Below, one piece after another: positions 1 to 10,645 of a DNA stretch of 64,000 nucleotides. Both the position numbers and the translations under genes were made by a program. Source of the stretch: Pseudomonas tensinigenes (GTDB lineage: Bacteria > Pseudomonadota > Gammaproteobacteria > Pseudomonadales > Pseudomonadaceae). Position 1 is the stretch's first letter. Every line of letters starts with the position of its first letter. Location of the stretch: NCBI RefSeq assembly GCF_014268445.2, contig NZ_CP077089.1, positions 796,501-860,500 on the forward strand, in the 5' to 3' direction. Below the pieces are notes generated by a model. It ran no database searches. It saw only the letters and a list, made by a program, of their open reading frames with translations, and was not told the origin of the DNA.

Positions 1-884
1 TGGATCAACTTCGGGTGTTTGTCGACGTCGCTGAACACCGCTCGTTCTCCGCCGTGGCGCGCCAGCAGCGTAAAGCGCAGTCGGCGATCAGCAACGCCAT
101 TGCCATGCTTGAAGATGACCTTGGCGTGAGCCTGTTTGAGCGTAGCAGCGGTCGCCAACCCAGCCTTACTGAGGCCGGGGAAGCACTACTCGAAGAAGCA
201 CGGGAGGTGTTGCGCCAATGCGAGCGCCTCAACGGCCGGGCGATGGCGATGATGCGTGGTCAGGAAGCGCAACTGCGCGTGGCCCAGGACGAGGCGATGC
301 CCTATCAGGCGCTGGTGGAAAGTTTCGGTGAACTGGCCGAGCAGTTCCCCAGCCTTGAAGTGCAACTGACCAGCGCCGCGCAAGGCGAGGTCGCGCACAA
401 ACTGGTCGAGCGCCGGGCCGATCTCGGCCTGCTGTTTTATCACGACGAAATCCCTGAAGCGCTGGAGCGCCGCGTGCTCGGCAGCGTCGAAATGGTCACG
501 GTTTGCGGGATCAATCATCCGCTGGCGGCGCAGTCTTACGTGACCTGCCAACAACTGGCCCAACACCGACAATTGCTGATGTCGACGCAAACCAGCGTCT
601 ATCCCGGCAACGAACCGGCCAGCCCGCACGTGTGGCGCGCGGACAGTTTCTACGTCATGTCCGAATGGCTGGTGCGCGATCTCGGTTGGGCCTGGTTGCC
701 GCGTCATGTGGTGCAGTACTCGGCGTATAAGGGTTTGATGGTTGAACTGGACAGCGAATGGACGCCGCCGGCGCTGGTGGTTGAACTGGTCTGGCGCCGC
801 GACGAACCGCTCGGTCCGGCTGCGCGTTGGCTGGCCGAACGTTTTGCCGTGCACTTGCGCGCGATCGGCGAGAAAAGTCGATAA
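1..884 (+). CDS. LysR family transcriptional regulator (5' edge cut by one base)
   Basis: About 294 aa. The window opens at the second base of the start codon: a missing A followed by TG at bases 1-2 would give MDQLRVFVDVAEHRSFSAVA in frame. The N-terminal winged helix-turn-helix of LysR proteins is clear (residues about 1-60, with RSFSAVARQQRKAQSAISNAI and the ERSSGRQPSLTEAG wing). The rest fits a periplasmic-binding-protein-like effector domain. LysR proteins bind promoter DNA and respond to a small ligand; ligand and target are not deducible here. It is followed 11 bp later by waaA on the same strand, but a functional link is not evident. The family call is seen in sequence; the function beyond DNA-binding regulator is unknown. 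Confidence 0.93.
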   Translation, partial: DQLRVFVDVAEHRSFSAVARQQRKAQSAISNAIAMLEDDLGVSLFERSSGRQPSLTEAGEALLEEAREVLRQCERLNGRAMAMMRGQEAQLRVAQDEAMPYQALVESFGELAEQFPSLEVQLTSAAQGEVAHKLVERRADLGLLFYHDEIPEALERRVLGSVEMVTVCGINHPLAAQSYVTCQQLAQHRQLLMSTQTSVYPGNEPASPHVWRADSFYVMSEWLVRDLGWAWLPRHVVQYSAYKGLMVELDSEWTPPALVVELVWRRDEPLGPAARWLAERFAVHLRAIGEKSR

Positions 885-895
885 ACTCCGCCGCC

Positions 896-2170
896 ATGAA
901 TAGAACTCTCTACACCGCGCTGTTTTATCTGGGGCTGCCATTGGTGGCGATTCGGCTGTGGCTGCGGGCGCGCAAGGCGCCGGCGTACGCCAAACGGATT
1001 GGCGAACGCTTCTCTTACGGGATGCCGACGCTGCAACCCGGCGGCATCTGGGTGCACGCGGTATCGGTGGGTGAAAGTATCGCCGCCGCACCGATGATTC
1101 GCGCCTTGCTGCAGCGTTATCCACAGCTGCCGATCACCGTGACCTGCATGACCCCGACCGGTTCGGAGCGGATTCAGGCGCTGTTCGCCAACGAACCGCG
1201 CATCCAGCATTGCTATCTGCCTTACGACTTGCCCTGTGCGGCGGCGCGGTTTCTTGATCGCGTTCAGCCGAAGCTCGCGGTGATCATGGAAACCGAATTG
1301 TGGCCCAATCACATTCATCAGTGCGCCAAGCGCGGGATCCCGGTGGCGCTGGCCAACGGGCGGTTGTCCGAGCGTTCGGCACGCGGCTATGGCCGCTTCA
1401 GCAAGCTGACTGCGCCGATGCTCGCCGAAATGAGTCTGTTCGCCGTACAGACCGAAGCGGAAGCACAACGCTTCCGTGATCTTGGCGCCCGTCCGGAGAC
1501 GGTCGAGGTCACCGGGTCGATCAAATTCGACCTGACCATCGACCCGCAACTGCTGCAACGCGCCACCGAACTGCGCGGCCAGTGGCAAGCGCAGGAGCGT
1601 CCGGTGTGGATCGCCGCCAGCACCCACGAAGGCGAGGACGAAGTGATCCTCGACGCCCATCGTCGTTTGCTGGCCAATCACCCGGATGCGTTGCTGATTC
1701 TGGTGCCGCGTCACCCGGAACGCTTCAATTCAGTGTTCGAACTGTGCCAGCGCGAAGGCTTTACCACGGTGCGGCGTTCGACCGGGGCCAATGTCGATGC
1801 GCAGACGAGCGTACTGCTCGGCGACACCATGGGCGAGTTGCTGTTTCTCTACGCCCTGGCGGACAGCGCGTTTGTCGGCGGCAGTCTGGTGCCGAACGGC
1901 GGGCACAATCTGCTGGAACCGGCCGCGCTGGCGAAACCGGTGATCTGCGGCCCGCACCTGTTCAACTTCCTCGACATCGCCGCGCAATTGCGTGAAGCCG
2001 GGGCGTTGGCCGAGGTCGATGATGCCGAAGGGCTGGCGGTGGAAGTGCAGCGCCTGTTTGAACTGCCGCGCGATGCGCAGCGCATGGCTGACGCCGGGCT
2101 GGCAGTGATGCGCCGCAATCAGGGCGCATTGCAGCGGTTGCTGGATGGTTTGGGCCGACTGATCAAGTAA
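896..2170 (+). CDS. waaA: 3-deoxy-D-manno-octulosonic acid (Kdo) transferase
   Basis: A 424-aa glycosyltransferase that adds Kdo residues from CMP-Kdo to lipid IVA in lipopolysaccharide inner-core synthesis, at the cytoplasmic face of the inner membrane. An N-terminal hydrophobic anchor (residues about 4-22) is followed by the family segment AKRIGERFSYG, which holds the conserved glutamate of the acceptor site, then HAVSVGES and METELWPN. The C-terminal donor-binding lobe has GGSLVPNGGHNLLEPAA and GPHLFNF. The ATG at 896 is chosen over upstream in-frame codons because they lie inside the LysR gene and the protein then starts like known WaaA. Length is normal for the family. It is followed by a palindromic repeat at 2174-2248. 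Confidence 0.96.
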   Translation: MNRTLYTALFYLGLPLVAIRLWLRARKAPAYAKRIGERFSYGMPTLQPGGIWVHAVSVGESIAAAPMIRALLQRYPQLPITVTCMTPTGSERIQALFANEPRIQHCYLPYDLPCAAARFLDRVQPKLAVIMETELWPNHIHQCAKRGIPVALANGRLSERSARGYGRFSKLTAPMLAEMSLFAVQTEAEAQRFRDLGARPETVEVTGSIKFDLTIDPQLLQRATELRGQWQAQERPVWIAASTHEGEDEVILDAHRRLLANHPDALLILVPRHPERFNSVFELCQREGFTTVRRSTGANVDAQTSVLLGDTMGELLFLYALADSAFVGGSLVPNGGHNLLEPAALAKPVICGPHLFNFLDIAAQLREAGALAEVDDAEGLAVEVQRLFELPRDAQRMADAGLAVMRRNQGALQRLLDGLGRLIK

Positions 2171-2173
2171 GCA

Positions 2174-2248
2174 AAAAGATCGCAGCCTTCGGCAGCTCCT
2201 ACAGGAAACGTATTCCAATGTAGGAGCTGCCGAAGGCTGCGATCTTTT
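2174..2248. repeat. REP-type palindrome between waaA and tolC genes
   Basis: Two perfectly complementary 29-bp arms (2174-2202 and 2220-2248) are separated by 17 bp. The arms carry the GTAGGAGCTGCCGAAGGCTG motif common in Pseudomonas intergenic regions. It sits between two convergent genes (waaA plus, tolC minus) and ends in T runs on both strands, so it probably also works as a bidirectional terminator. It belongs to a different sequence family from the repeats near 21300, 50500 and 57350. Confidence 0.85.
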
Positions 2249-2259
2249 GTTTTTAAGGC

Positions 2260-3693
2260 TTAAGGCCGGGCCTTGAGCTGCGCCTCGGCAGCCTTGGCCA
2301 GATCCGGCGGGAGGAAATCCTTGTCCGGGTTGTAGTCGGCTTTCAGATAGCGCCGCAGATCTTCCAGATCCCCCGGATTCAACGTCCCCGCCGCCTGCTT
2401 CAAGCGCAGGTTGTCGAGGATGTAGTCGTAGCGCGTGTTGTTGTAGTTGCGCACCGAGGTGTACAGCTGACGCTGCGCATCGAGCACGTCAACGATGTTG
2501 CGCGTACCCACCTGGTAACCGATTTCCGTGGCTTCCACCGCACTCTGGTTGGAGATGATCGACTGCCGACGTGCCTGCACCTGCTCGACGTCGGTGTTCA
2601 CCGCACGGTGCAGGTTACGAGTGTTTTCGACGATCTGTCGGCGCAGGGATTCGCGCTGTTGTTCGCTTTGATCCAGTTGCGCATACGACTGACGCACTTG
2701 CGAACTGGTCAGCCCGCCGCTGTAGATCGGAATGTTCAGTTGCAGGCCGACCGTGCTTTGTTCGACGTTGCCACCGTAGGGCGCACCGAACGAGTTCGGG
2801 TTGGCGAAACCGAGGGCGTCGTTGTCGCCTTTCTCGTATTTCGCTACCGCGTCGAGGGTCGGCAAGTGGCCGGCCTTGCGTTGCTTGAGCGTTTGCTCGG
2901 CAGAGCTGACCGCGTAGTTGCTGGCGAGCAGATTGAGGTTCTGCCGCGCCGCCGTGTCGACCCAGGATTTCGCATCGTTCGGCGCTGGCGGCAGGATCGG
3001 CAGCGTATGGACGATGCCCTGAATCGAGTTGTACTGGCGGTTGGTCAGGGTGATCAGCGCTTCGAAGGCATCATCGACCTGACGCTGGGCGACGATGCGG
3101 TTGGCCCGCGCAGTGTCGTAACTGGCTTGCGATTGCAGGACGTCGGTCTTGTCCGAGAGGCCGACATCGAAGCGCTCGTTGGACTGGTCGAGCTGGCGCT
3201 TGAACGCGGCTTCTTCAGCCTTGGTCGAGGCCAGGTTGTCCTGGCTGCGCAGCACGTTGAAATAGCTTTCGGCCGATTGCAGGATCAGGTTTTGCTCGGT
3301 CGCTGACAGTTGCAGCGCAGCCTGTTCGTTGACGTCCTTGGCGGCCTGGTACTGGAACCAGCGATCCGCGCGGAACAACGGTTGCGCGAGTGTCGCCTGA
3401 TACGAGTGAGCGCTGCGATTGGCAATGGCCGAGGGCTGATCGATCGAGGTGCGCACGTTGGCGGTTTCGGCGCCGCCGGACAGGTTCGGCAGCAGCCCGG
3501 CGCGAGCCTGTGGCACCACTTCTTTCTGCGCACCGTACTGGGCACGGGCGGCGGCGAGATCGGCGTTGTTGTCGACCGCTTCCTGATAGACGCTGACCAG
3601 ATCGGTTTTGGTCGACAAGGGCGCTTCTGCTGCCCAGGCCATTGCGTTGGACGCACAAGACACGGCCAGAGCCAGTGAGAGTTTGCGCAGCAT
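2260..3693 (-). CDS. tolC: TolC family outer membrane efflux channel
   Basis: A 477-aa outer membrane protein that forms the trimeric exit duct for type I secretion and tripartite efflux pumps. The start at 3693 gives a classical signal peptide (MLRKLSLALAVSCASNAMAWA, cleavage about residue 22); longer in-frame starts would lack one. The mature protein has two OEP repeats, each with long coiled-coil helices; the segments SVYQEAVDNNADLAAARAQY and ENTRNLHRAVNTDVEQVQAR are typical. The C terminus is proline- and lysine-rich. It is monocistronic here, convergent with waaA and divergent from thiC, so it can serve several pumps encoded elsewhere. The symbol is by family similarity; pseudomonads carry several TolC paralogues. 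Confidence 0.9.
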   Translation of the reverse strand: MLRKLSLALAVSCASNAMAWAAEAPLSTKTDLVSVYQEAVDNNADLAAARAQYGAQKEVVPQARAGLLPNLSGGAETANVRTSIDQPSAIANRSAHSYQATLAQPLFRADRWFQYQAAKDVNEQAALQLSATEQNLILQSAESYFNVLRSQDNLASTKAEEAAFKRQLDQSNERFDVGLSDKTDVLQSQASYDTARANRIVAQRQVDDAFEALITLTNRQYNSIQGIVHTLPILPPAPNDAKSWVDTAARQNLNLLASNYAVSSAEQTLKQRKAGHLPTLDAVAKYEKGDNDALGFANPNSFGAPYGGNVEQSTVGLQLNIPIYSGGLTSSQVRQSYAQLDQSEQQRESLRRQIVENTRNLHRAVNTDVEQVQARRQSIISNQSAVEATEIGYQVGTRNIVDVLDAQRQLYTSVRNYNNTRYDYILDNLRLKQAAGTLNPGDLEDLRRYLKADYNPDKDFLPPDLAKAAEAQLKARP

Positions 3694-3903
3694 GAGGCGA
3701 TCCCTAGCATTAATATTATGGAAGTAATCCGGACGCCAAAGGTAAGGCGCAGGCCCCGCAGCGTCAAGACTTGGCAGGGCACAGCGAGTGTAGTTGCGCA
3801 AGCGCATCACAACAATCGGCCAAGCTCCTGTATTTTCGCCATTCATCATGGCGATTGCCACGGTGTTGGCGTTCTTTGCCAGTTGTGTCTAGACTGGCCG
3901 GGT

Positions 3904-6041
<2,138 letters not shown>

Positions 6042-6121
6042 GCGGCAAGCTGCAAGCTGCAAGATAAAAGCAGATGCGAAACCTGCTTTTTCTTGCAGCT
6101 TGTGGCTTGCAACTTGTAGCT
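6042..6121. repeat. imperfect palindromic repeat between thiC and cytX
   Basis: GCAAGCTGCAAGCTGCAAG on the left is complementary to CTTGCAGCTTGTGGCTTGC on the right, around an inner AAAGCAG/CTGCTTT stem. It is a third type of intergenic palindrome in this window. An apparent in-frame ATG for the next gene (6074) lies inside it, which argues against that start. It may terminate or attenuate transcription from thiC into cytX. Confidence 0.7.
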
Positions 6122-6145
6122 ATCACTCCTGTGAGATCAGCACCC

Positions 6146-7438
6146 TTGAGCATTCAACCCAGCACCTATTCTCCCGACCTCGCCGTACCCGCCGACAAGC
6201 GTGTATTTGGCGGTCGCGATCTGTTTTCCCTGTGGTTCTCCCTCGGCATCGGCCTGATGGTTTTGCAGACCGGTGCATTGCTCGCACCTGGCCTCGGCCT
6301 GTCCGGTTCGCTGCTGGCGATTTTCCTCGGCACGCTGGTCGGCGTACTGCTGCTGGCCGCTGTCGGCGTGATCGGCAGCGACACCGGCCTGTCATCGATG
6401 GCCGCGCTGAAACTGAGCCTCGGCAGCAAAGGCGCGAGCCTGCCGGCGCTGCTCAATTTGCTGCAACTGATCGGTTGGGGCTCGTTCGAAATCATCGTCA
6501 TGCGCGACGCCGCCAGCCTGCTCGGCACCCGCGCGTTCAGTGAAGGTTCGCTGTGGTCGAACCCGGTGTTGTGGACGCTGTTTTTTGGCGCTCTGGCGAC
6601 GCTGCTCGCGGTCAGCGGGCCGTTGACCTTCGTCCGGCAGATCCTGCGCAAGTGGGGCATCTGGTTGCTGTTGGCGGCGTGCCTGTGGCTGACCTGGAAC
6701 CTGTTTGCCAAAGCCGATCTGGCCGATCTCTGGTCGCGCGCCGGTGACGGTTCGATGCCGTTTGCCGTGGGCTTCGACATCGCTATTGCGATGCCACTTT
6801 CGTGGTTGCCGCTGATCGCCGACTACTCGCGTTTCGGCAAGCGGGCGAAGAATGTTTTCGGCGGTACTGCGGTCGGCTTCTTCATTGGCAACTTCTGGCT
6901 GATGAGCCTCGGCGTCGCCTACACCCTGGCCTTCGCGCCAAGCGGTGAAGTCAACGCGCTGCTGCTGGCTTTGGCCGGTGCCGGTCTGGGCATTCCGCTG
7001 CTGCTGATTCTGCTCGATGAGTCGGAAAACGCCTTCGCCGATATTCACTCGGCAGCGGTTTCCAGCGGGATTCTGTTGCGCCTGAAAGTCGAGCATCTGG
7101 CCTTGGCCATCGGCGTGATCTGCACGCTGATCGCCCTGCTGGCGCCGTTGGCGCAGTACCAGAATTTCCTGCTGCTGATCGGTTCGGTGTTTGCGCCGCT
7201 GTTCGGCGTGGTGCTGGTCGATCACTTCATTCTGCGCAAGCGCAGCGCTCAGGTCGCTTCGGCCGCATTGCGCTGGCCGGCGTTGTTGGCGTGGCTGGGT
7301 GGCGTGAGCACCTACCACTTGCTGGCGAATCTGTATCCGGATGTCGGCGCAACCCTGCCGGCGCTGGTGCTGGCAGGGCTGTTGCAACTAGTGCTGGGCC
7401 GGGCCTTCAGTTACGGCCGGGAAACAGCTCAGGCTTGA
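6146..7438 (+). CDS. cytX: CytX-type hydroxymethylpyrimidine permease (NCS1 family)
   Basis: A 430-aa polytopic inner-membrane protein with about 12 hydrophobic segments, of the nucleobase:cation symporter-1 family. The segment VFGGRDLFSLWFSLGIGLMV near the N terminus and PLSWLPLIADYSRFGKRAKN in the middle are typical of the CytX/CodB branch. CytX genes are commonly linked to thiamin genes and proposed to import hydroxymethylpyrimidine; placement behind riboswitch-controlled thiC supports this. The TTG at 6146 (protein LSIQPSTYSPDLAVPADKR) is chosen because longer frames enter the palindromic repeat; GTG at 6131 is the alternative. The 3' end overlaps the convergent lipoprotein gene by 32 bp. 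Substrate is inferred from family and context. Confidence 0.85.
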   Translation: MSIQPSTYSPDLAVPADKRVFGGRDLFSLWFSLGIGLMVLQTGALLAPGLGLSGSLLAIFLGTLVGVLLLAAVGVIGSDTGLSSMAALKLSLGSKGASLPALLNLLQLIGWGSFEIIVMRDAASLLGTRAFSEGSLWSNPVLWTLFFGALATLLAVSGPLTFVRQILRKWGIWLLLAACLWLTWNLFAKADLADLWSRAGDGSMPFAVGFDIAIAMPLSWLPLIADYSRFGKRAKNVFGGTAVGFFIGNFWLMSLGVAYTLAFAPSGEVNALLLALAGAGLGIPLLLILLDESENAFADIHSAAVSSGILLRLKVEHLALAIGVICTLIALLAPLAQYQNFLLLIGSVFAPLFGVVLVDHFILRKRSAQVASAALRWPALLAWLGGVSTYHLLANLYPDVGATLPALVLAGLLQLVLGRAFSYGRETAQA

Positions 7439-8153
7439 GAATGCCGTTCAGACGCGGATAAGGAATCTTCAGTTCGACGTGGCCCAGCGCGTAAGGCGCA
7501 ATGGTGCTCACGTCGTACTTGAGGATCACGCCGCCATAGGTCAGCGCCACGTTCGGGGTTTTCACGAACGGCCAGTTCGCCACGAACTCTGGCTCCTGAT
7601 CGAGCTTGGTGCTGATCAACCAGCTGTTGTGCGCCACCTGCGCCGCCTTCCAGAATGCCTCTTCCTGACCCGGCATGAGCATGTCGGACAGGTTCAGCAC
7701 TTTGTGCTGCTGGCGCGAATAGTTGATGAAGCCGCGACCCGGTGTGCCATGCGCGCCGCCGGTGTCGAGGTAGCTCGACACCTCGATGATCACCAAGCCG
7801 TCATGCTGCTCGCGTACTTTCGCTTGCAGGTAGCTGCTGTTGCGCGGGCCGGCACTGGCCAGGAACTGATCGCGATAGGCTGCCAGGGTTGGCGCTACCG
7901 GGGCGTTTTTCTCGGTGCGGGTCATTTGCAGCAGACGTTTTTCGATGATGCCGTCCAGCGCAGGTTCGGCCGGGAAGCGCAGGGTGTCGATGTTCACCAG
8001 CGGGCAATCAGGGTTGGAACATCCAGGCTTAAGCTGTTCCGACGCATCGCGGGTGGTTTCCAGCGGTGTGCGGTAGTTGGGCTGGAACAGGCTGGCGCAC
8101 GCGCCCAGAGTCAGGGCAATGGCGGCCACGGAGGCAATTTTGAAAAGCGACAT
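7407..8153 (-). CDS. lipoprotein with RsiV/DUF3298-like C-terminal domain
   Basis: A 248-aa exported lipoprotein. The start at 8153 gives MSLFKIASVAAIALTLGACA with lipobox LGAC (Cys19). The body carries EVSSYLDTGGAHGTPGRGFINY, whose TGGAHG motif is typical of the DUF3298/RsiV-like fold, and the C terminus ends in a segment like that of lysozyme-binding anti-sigma proteins. No transmembrane anti-sigma region is present and there is no sigma-factor gene alongside, so a role in sigma control is not supported. Probably an envelope protein of unknown function. It is convergent with and overlaps cytX by 32 bp. Confidence 0.82.
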   Translation of the reverse strand: MSLFKIASVAAIALTLGACASLFQPNYRTPLETTRDASEQLKPGCSNPDCPLVNIDTLRFPAEPALDGIIEKRLLQMTRTEKNAPVAPTLAAYRDQFLASAGPRNSSYLQAKVREQHDGLVIIEVSSYLDTGGAHGTPGRGFINYSRQQHKVLNLSDMLMPGQEEAFWKAAQVAHNSWLISTKLDQEPEFVANWPFVKTPNVALTYGGVILKYDVSTIAPYALGHVELKIPYPRLNGILKPELFPGRN

Positions 8154-8381
8154 GGGCGTCCTTTCGAAAGCAGGGGAAGGCAAAAAGATATCCGCTTCGA
8201 CTCTCGCAGAAGCAGTCAGTTCGCCACTAAGCTAATTAGAGTGGGTTTCGCCTCCACCGTCCATCCCGCTGACGGTAAAGGGGCTGCATCAAACCGTTCG
8301 GGCGCGTTAGGATGGCGCGAAGTCGAGGTTGCCAGTCACACAAAGCAACCTGGTAATGGATCTGCAGTAAAGAGGATGCTC

Positions 8382-8999
8382 ATGACTGATTTTGCCAACG
8401 CCATTCCGACCGCCGTCGATATCGTGCGGCGCGAAAAATGCTACGAGGGCTTTTACAAGCTCGACCGTGTCCACCTGCGCCATGAATTGTTCGCCGGTGG
8501 CATGAGCCGCGAAATCAACCGTGAAATCTTTGTCCGCCACGATGCCGTGTGCATGCTGCCGTACGATCCGCAGCGCGATGAAGTGGTGCTGATCGAGCAG
8601 TTCCGCATCGGCGCCATGGGCAAGACCGACAATCCGTGGCTGGTCGAACTGGTCGCTGGTCTGATCGACAAGGATGAACAGCCGGAAGAAGTTGCTCACC
8701 GCGAGGCGCAGGAGGAAGCTGGGTTGGACATCATGGCCTTGTGGCCGATGACCAAATATTTCCCGTCGCCGGGCGGCAGCAACGAGTTCGTGCATTTGTA
8801 CTTGGGGCGTTGCAGCACCGACGGCGTTGGCGGCCTGCATGGCCTGGAAGAAGAGGCAGAAGATATCCGCGTCACGGTCTGGGCCTTTGAAGATGCCTTG
8901 CAGGCCGTCCGTGACGGACGCATTGCCAACGCGGCGAGCATCATCGCTTTGCAGTGGCTGGCGCTGAACCGCGCCGAAGTGAGGGGGTTATGGTCGTAA
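8382..8999 (+). CDS. nudF: ADP-ribose pyrophosphatase (Nudix hydrolase)
   Basis: A 205-aa Nudix enzyme that hydrolyses ADP-ribose to AMP and ribose 5-phosphate. The Nudix box GX5EX7REUXEEXGU is complete: GLIDKDEQPEEVAHRE followed by AQEEAGL (residues about 98-120). The loop YFPSPGGSNEF downstream is typical of the ADP-ribose branch. ATG 8382 is preferred over ATG 8376 because the AGAGG Shine-Dalgarno at 8371-8375 gives six bases of spacing to 8382 and none to 8376. The next gene starts 10 bp inside this one, so the two are translationally coupled; the cluster nudF-DUF1249-cpdA-yqiA-parE is the usual pseudomonad order. Confidence 0.95.
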   Translation: MTDFANAIPTAVDIVRREKCYEGFYKLDRVHLRHELFAGGMSREINREIFVRHDAVCMLPYDPQRDEVVLIEQFRIGAMGKTDNPWLVELVAGLIDKDEQPEEVAHREAQEEAGLDIMALWPMTKYFPSPGGSNEFVHLYLGRCSTDGVGGLHGLEEEAEDIRVTVWAFEDALQAVRDGRIANAASIIALQWLALNRAEVRGLWS

Positions 9000-9442
9000 A
9001 CAAGTTGCGCGATCGCTATCGGGTTGACCTCGTGGGGCTGCAAGCCGCCTGCGAGGCCAACTACGCGCGTCTGATGCGACTGGTCCCGGACATGCGCAAC
9101 GAGCCTGAGGCGCGGCGTATCGCCGTGACCCAGGGCGAGCAGATGCTCGGCGTGCTGGCCCTCGAAGTGTTGCAAACCTGTCCATACACCACCACGTTGC
9201 AAGTGCGTCAGGAGCACAGCCTGCCGTGGCTGCCGGTGCCGCAACTGGAAGTGCAGGTCTATCACGACGCGCGCATGGCCGAAGTGGTCAGTGCCGAACA
9301 TGCACGACGCTTTCGCGGCATCTATCCTTATCCGAACGCGGCGATGCATCAGCCGGATGAAAAGGCCCAGCTCAATCTGTTCCTGGGGGAATGGCTGAGT
9401 CATTGTCTGGCGTTGGGGCACGAGTACGAAGTCGTACGCTAG
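8990..9442 (+). CDS. DUF1249 (YqiB-like) protein
   Basis: A 150-aa soluble protein matching the DUF1249/YqiB family, with ARLMRLVPDMR near the N terminus, QLEVQVYHDARMAEVV in the middle and RGIYPYPNAAMHQPDEKAQ near the C terminus. The biochemical function is unknown. It starts at ATG 8990, overlapping nudF by 10 bp, with GAGGGGG just upstream inside nudF. As in E. coli, the gene lies between a nudF-type hydrolase and a cAMP phosphodiesterase gene, which suggests cotranscription but not a defined activity. Confidence 0.88.
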   Translation: MVVNKLRDRYRVDLVGLQAACEANYARLMRLVPDMRNEPEARRIAVTQGEQMLGVLALEVLQTCPYTTTLQVRQEHSLPWLPVPQLEVQVYHDARMAEVVSAEHARRFRGIYPYPNAAMHQPDEKAQLNLFLGEWLSHCLALGHEYEVVR

Positions 9443-9541
9443 TTGTGAACTGCGTCCGGTTCGGCGGTTTCCTCTTTCACTGATCCCCCAGCATAATTGC
9501 GGCACTTGATCGATTCCGTGCTTTTGCCTTGGGAGAACGCC

Positions 9542-10357
9542 TTGCCGAGCGTATCCACGTTGACCACCGCCGATCCGGCGTTGTTGGTGCAGTTGTCCGA
9601 CAGCCATTTGTTTGCTGAAGCGAACGGCACGCTGTTGGGCATGAACACCCGCGAGAGCCTGCAAAAGGTCATCGAGCTGGTGCTGGGGCAGCAGCCGCAG
9701 ATCGACCTGATTCTGGCCACCGGCGATATCTCGCAGGACGGCACGCTGGCGTCGTATCAGCAGTTTCGCCAGATGAGCGCGCAGATCGACGCTCCGGCGC
9801 GGTGGATTCCCGGTAATCACGACGAACCGATGATCATGGCAGAGGCGGCGGTGCAGAGCGCGTTGCTGGAATCGGTAGTCGATATCGGTAACTGGCGGGT
9901 GACGATGCTGGATTCGGCGGTGCCGGGTTCGGTGCCGGGGTATCTGCAGGACGATCAACTGCAACTGCTGGCCCGTTCGCTGAGCGAAGCGCCGGAGCGC
10001 CATCATCTGGTGTGCTTTCATCATCATCCGGTGTCGATCGGTTGTGCGTGGATGGAGCCGATCGGTTTGCGCAATCCCGAGGCGTTTTTCGAGGTGTTGG
10101 ATCGCTTTCCACAAGCGCGCGCGGTGTTGTGGGGGCATGTGCATCAGGAGATTGATCGCCAGCGCAATGGCGTGCGCTTGATGGCTTCGCCGTCGACGTG
10201 CATTCAGTTCGAGCCGGGGAGTGAGGATTTCAAGGTGGGGGAGCAGGCGCCGGGGTATCGCTGGTTGCGGTTGTTGCCGGATGGGCGACTTGAAACCGGG
10301 GTTGAGCGTGTGACTGGGTTCGACTTTACGGTCGATTACGGGTCTGACGGTTACTGA
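9542..10357 (+). CDS. cpdA: 3',5'-cyclic-AMP phosphodiesterase CpdA
   Basis: A 271-aa calcineurin-like metallophosphoesterase expected to hydrolyse cAMP to AMP. All metal-site motifs are visible in order: QLSDSHLF (DxH), ATGDISQDG (GD), IPGNHDEP (GNHD), FHHHPVS and LWGHVHQE (GHxH). The TTG at 9542 is chosen because GGGAGAACGCC sits directly upstream and the protein then begins PSVSTLTTADPALLVQLSDS; an in-frame start at 9497 is less likely. In P. aeruginosa the orthologue tunes Vfr-cAMP signalling; the same role here is an inference. Confidence 0.93.
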   Translation: MPSVSTLTTADPALLVQLSDSHLFAEANGTLLGMNTRESLQKVIELVLGQQPQIDLILATGDISQDGTLASYQQFRQMSAQIDAPARWIPGNHDEPMIMAEAAVQSALLESVVDIGNWRVTMLDSAVPGSVPGYLQDDQLQLLARSLSEAPERHHLVCFHHHPVSIGCAWMEPIGLRNPEAFFEVLDRFPQARAVLWGHVHQEIDRQRNGVRLMASPSTCIQFEPGSEDFKVGEQAPGYRWLRLLPDGRLETGVERVTGFDFTVDYGSDGY

Positions 10358-10369
10358 TCAGATCACAAG

Positions 10370-10547
10370 CCCCTCACCCCAGCCCTCTCCCAGAGGGAGA
10401 GGGGGCCGACCGAGGTGTCTTTCGCTATCCATCGACCTGAAGCAGCGTTGTCGATTATGGATTCACAGCACAGCGTTCAGGTCGATGTAGTTCGCAAATA
10501 TCCCCCATTTGGTCCCCTCTCCCTCCGGGAGAGGGCTAGGGTGAGGG
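10370..10547. mobile_element. palindromic MITE/REPIN-like element, short form
   Basis: The element is bounded by inverted 34-35-bp ends: CCCCTCACCCCAGCCCTCTC at 10370 and the complementary end finishing GGCTAGGGTGAGGG at 10547. Each end is itself partly palindromic (CTCTCCCxGAGGGAGAG). Inside is one copy of the ACCGAGGTGTCT...GATTATGGATTC unit, and the inverted repeat ATCGACCTGAA (10431-10441) / TTCAGGTCGAT (10486-10496). A longer relative lies at 17949-18337. No coding gene is supported inside. It fills the 288-bp gap between cpdA and yqiA. Confidence 0.75.
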
Positions 10548-10645
10548 CAGCTCGTGATGTCACACCAAATTATCGAAACCACCCCCAATCCAATCTTCTC
10601 TCCCTGTAAACTCCGCAAACCCAAACCGACACCCAGGGAGCTCAA

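Noticed and set aside
7407..8153. Anti-sigma factor role for the RsiV-like lipoprotein
   Set aside because: No sigma gene is adjacent and no cytoplasmic anti-sigma domain or transmembrane helix is present.
7479..8381. A long plus-strand extension of nudF
   Set aside because: It is antisense to the lipoprotein gene; the Nudix protein starting at 8382 has a proper ribosome site and family N terminus.
10415..10609. A 64-codon plus-strand frame between cpdA and yqiA
   Set aside because: It overlaps the palindromic element and encodes its inverted ends; no coding signature.
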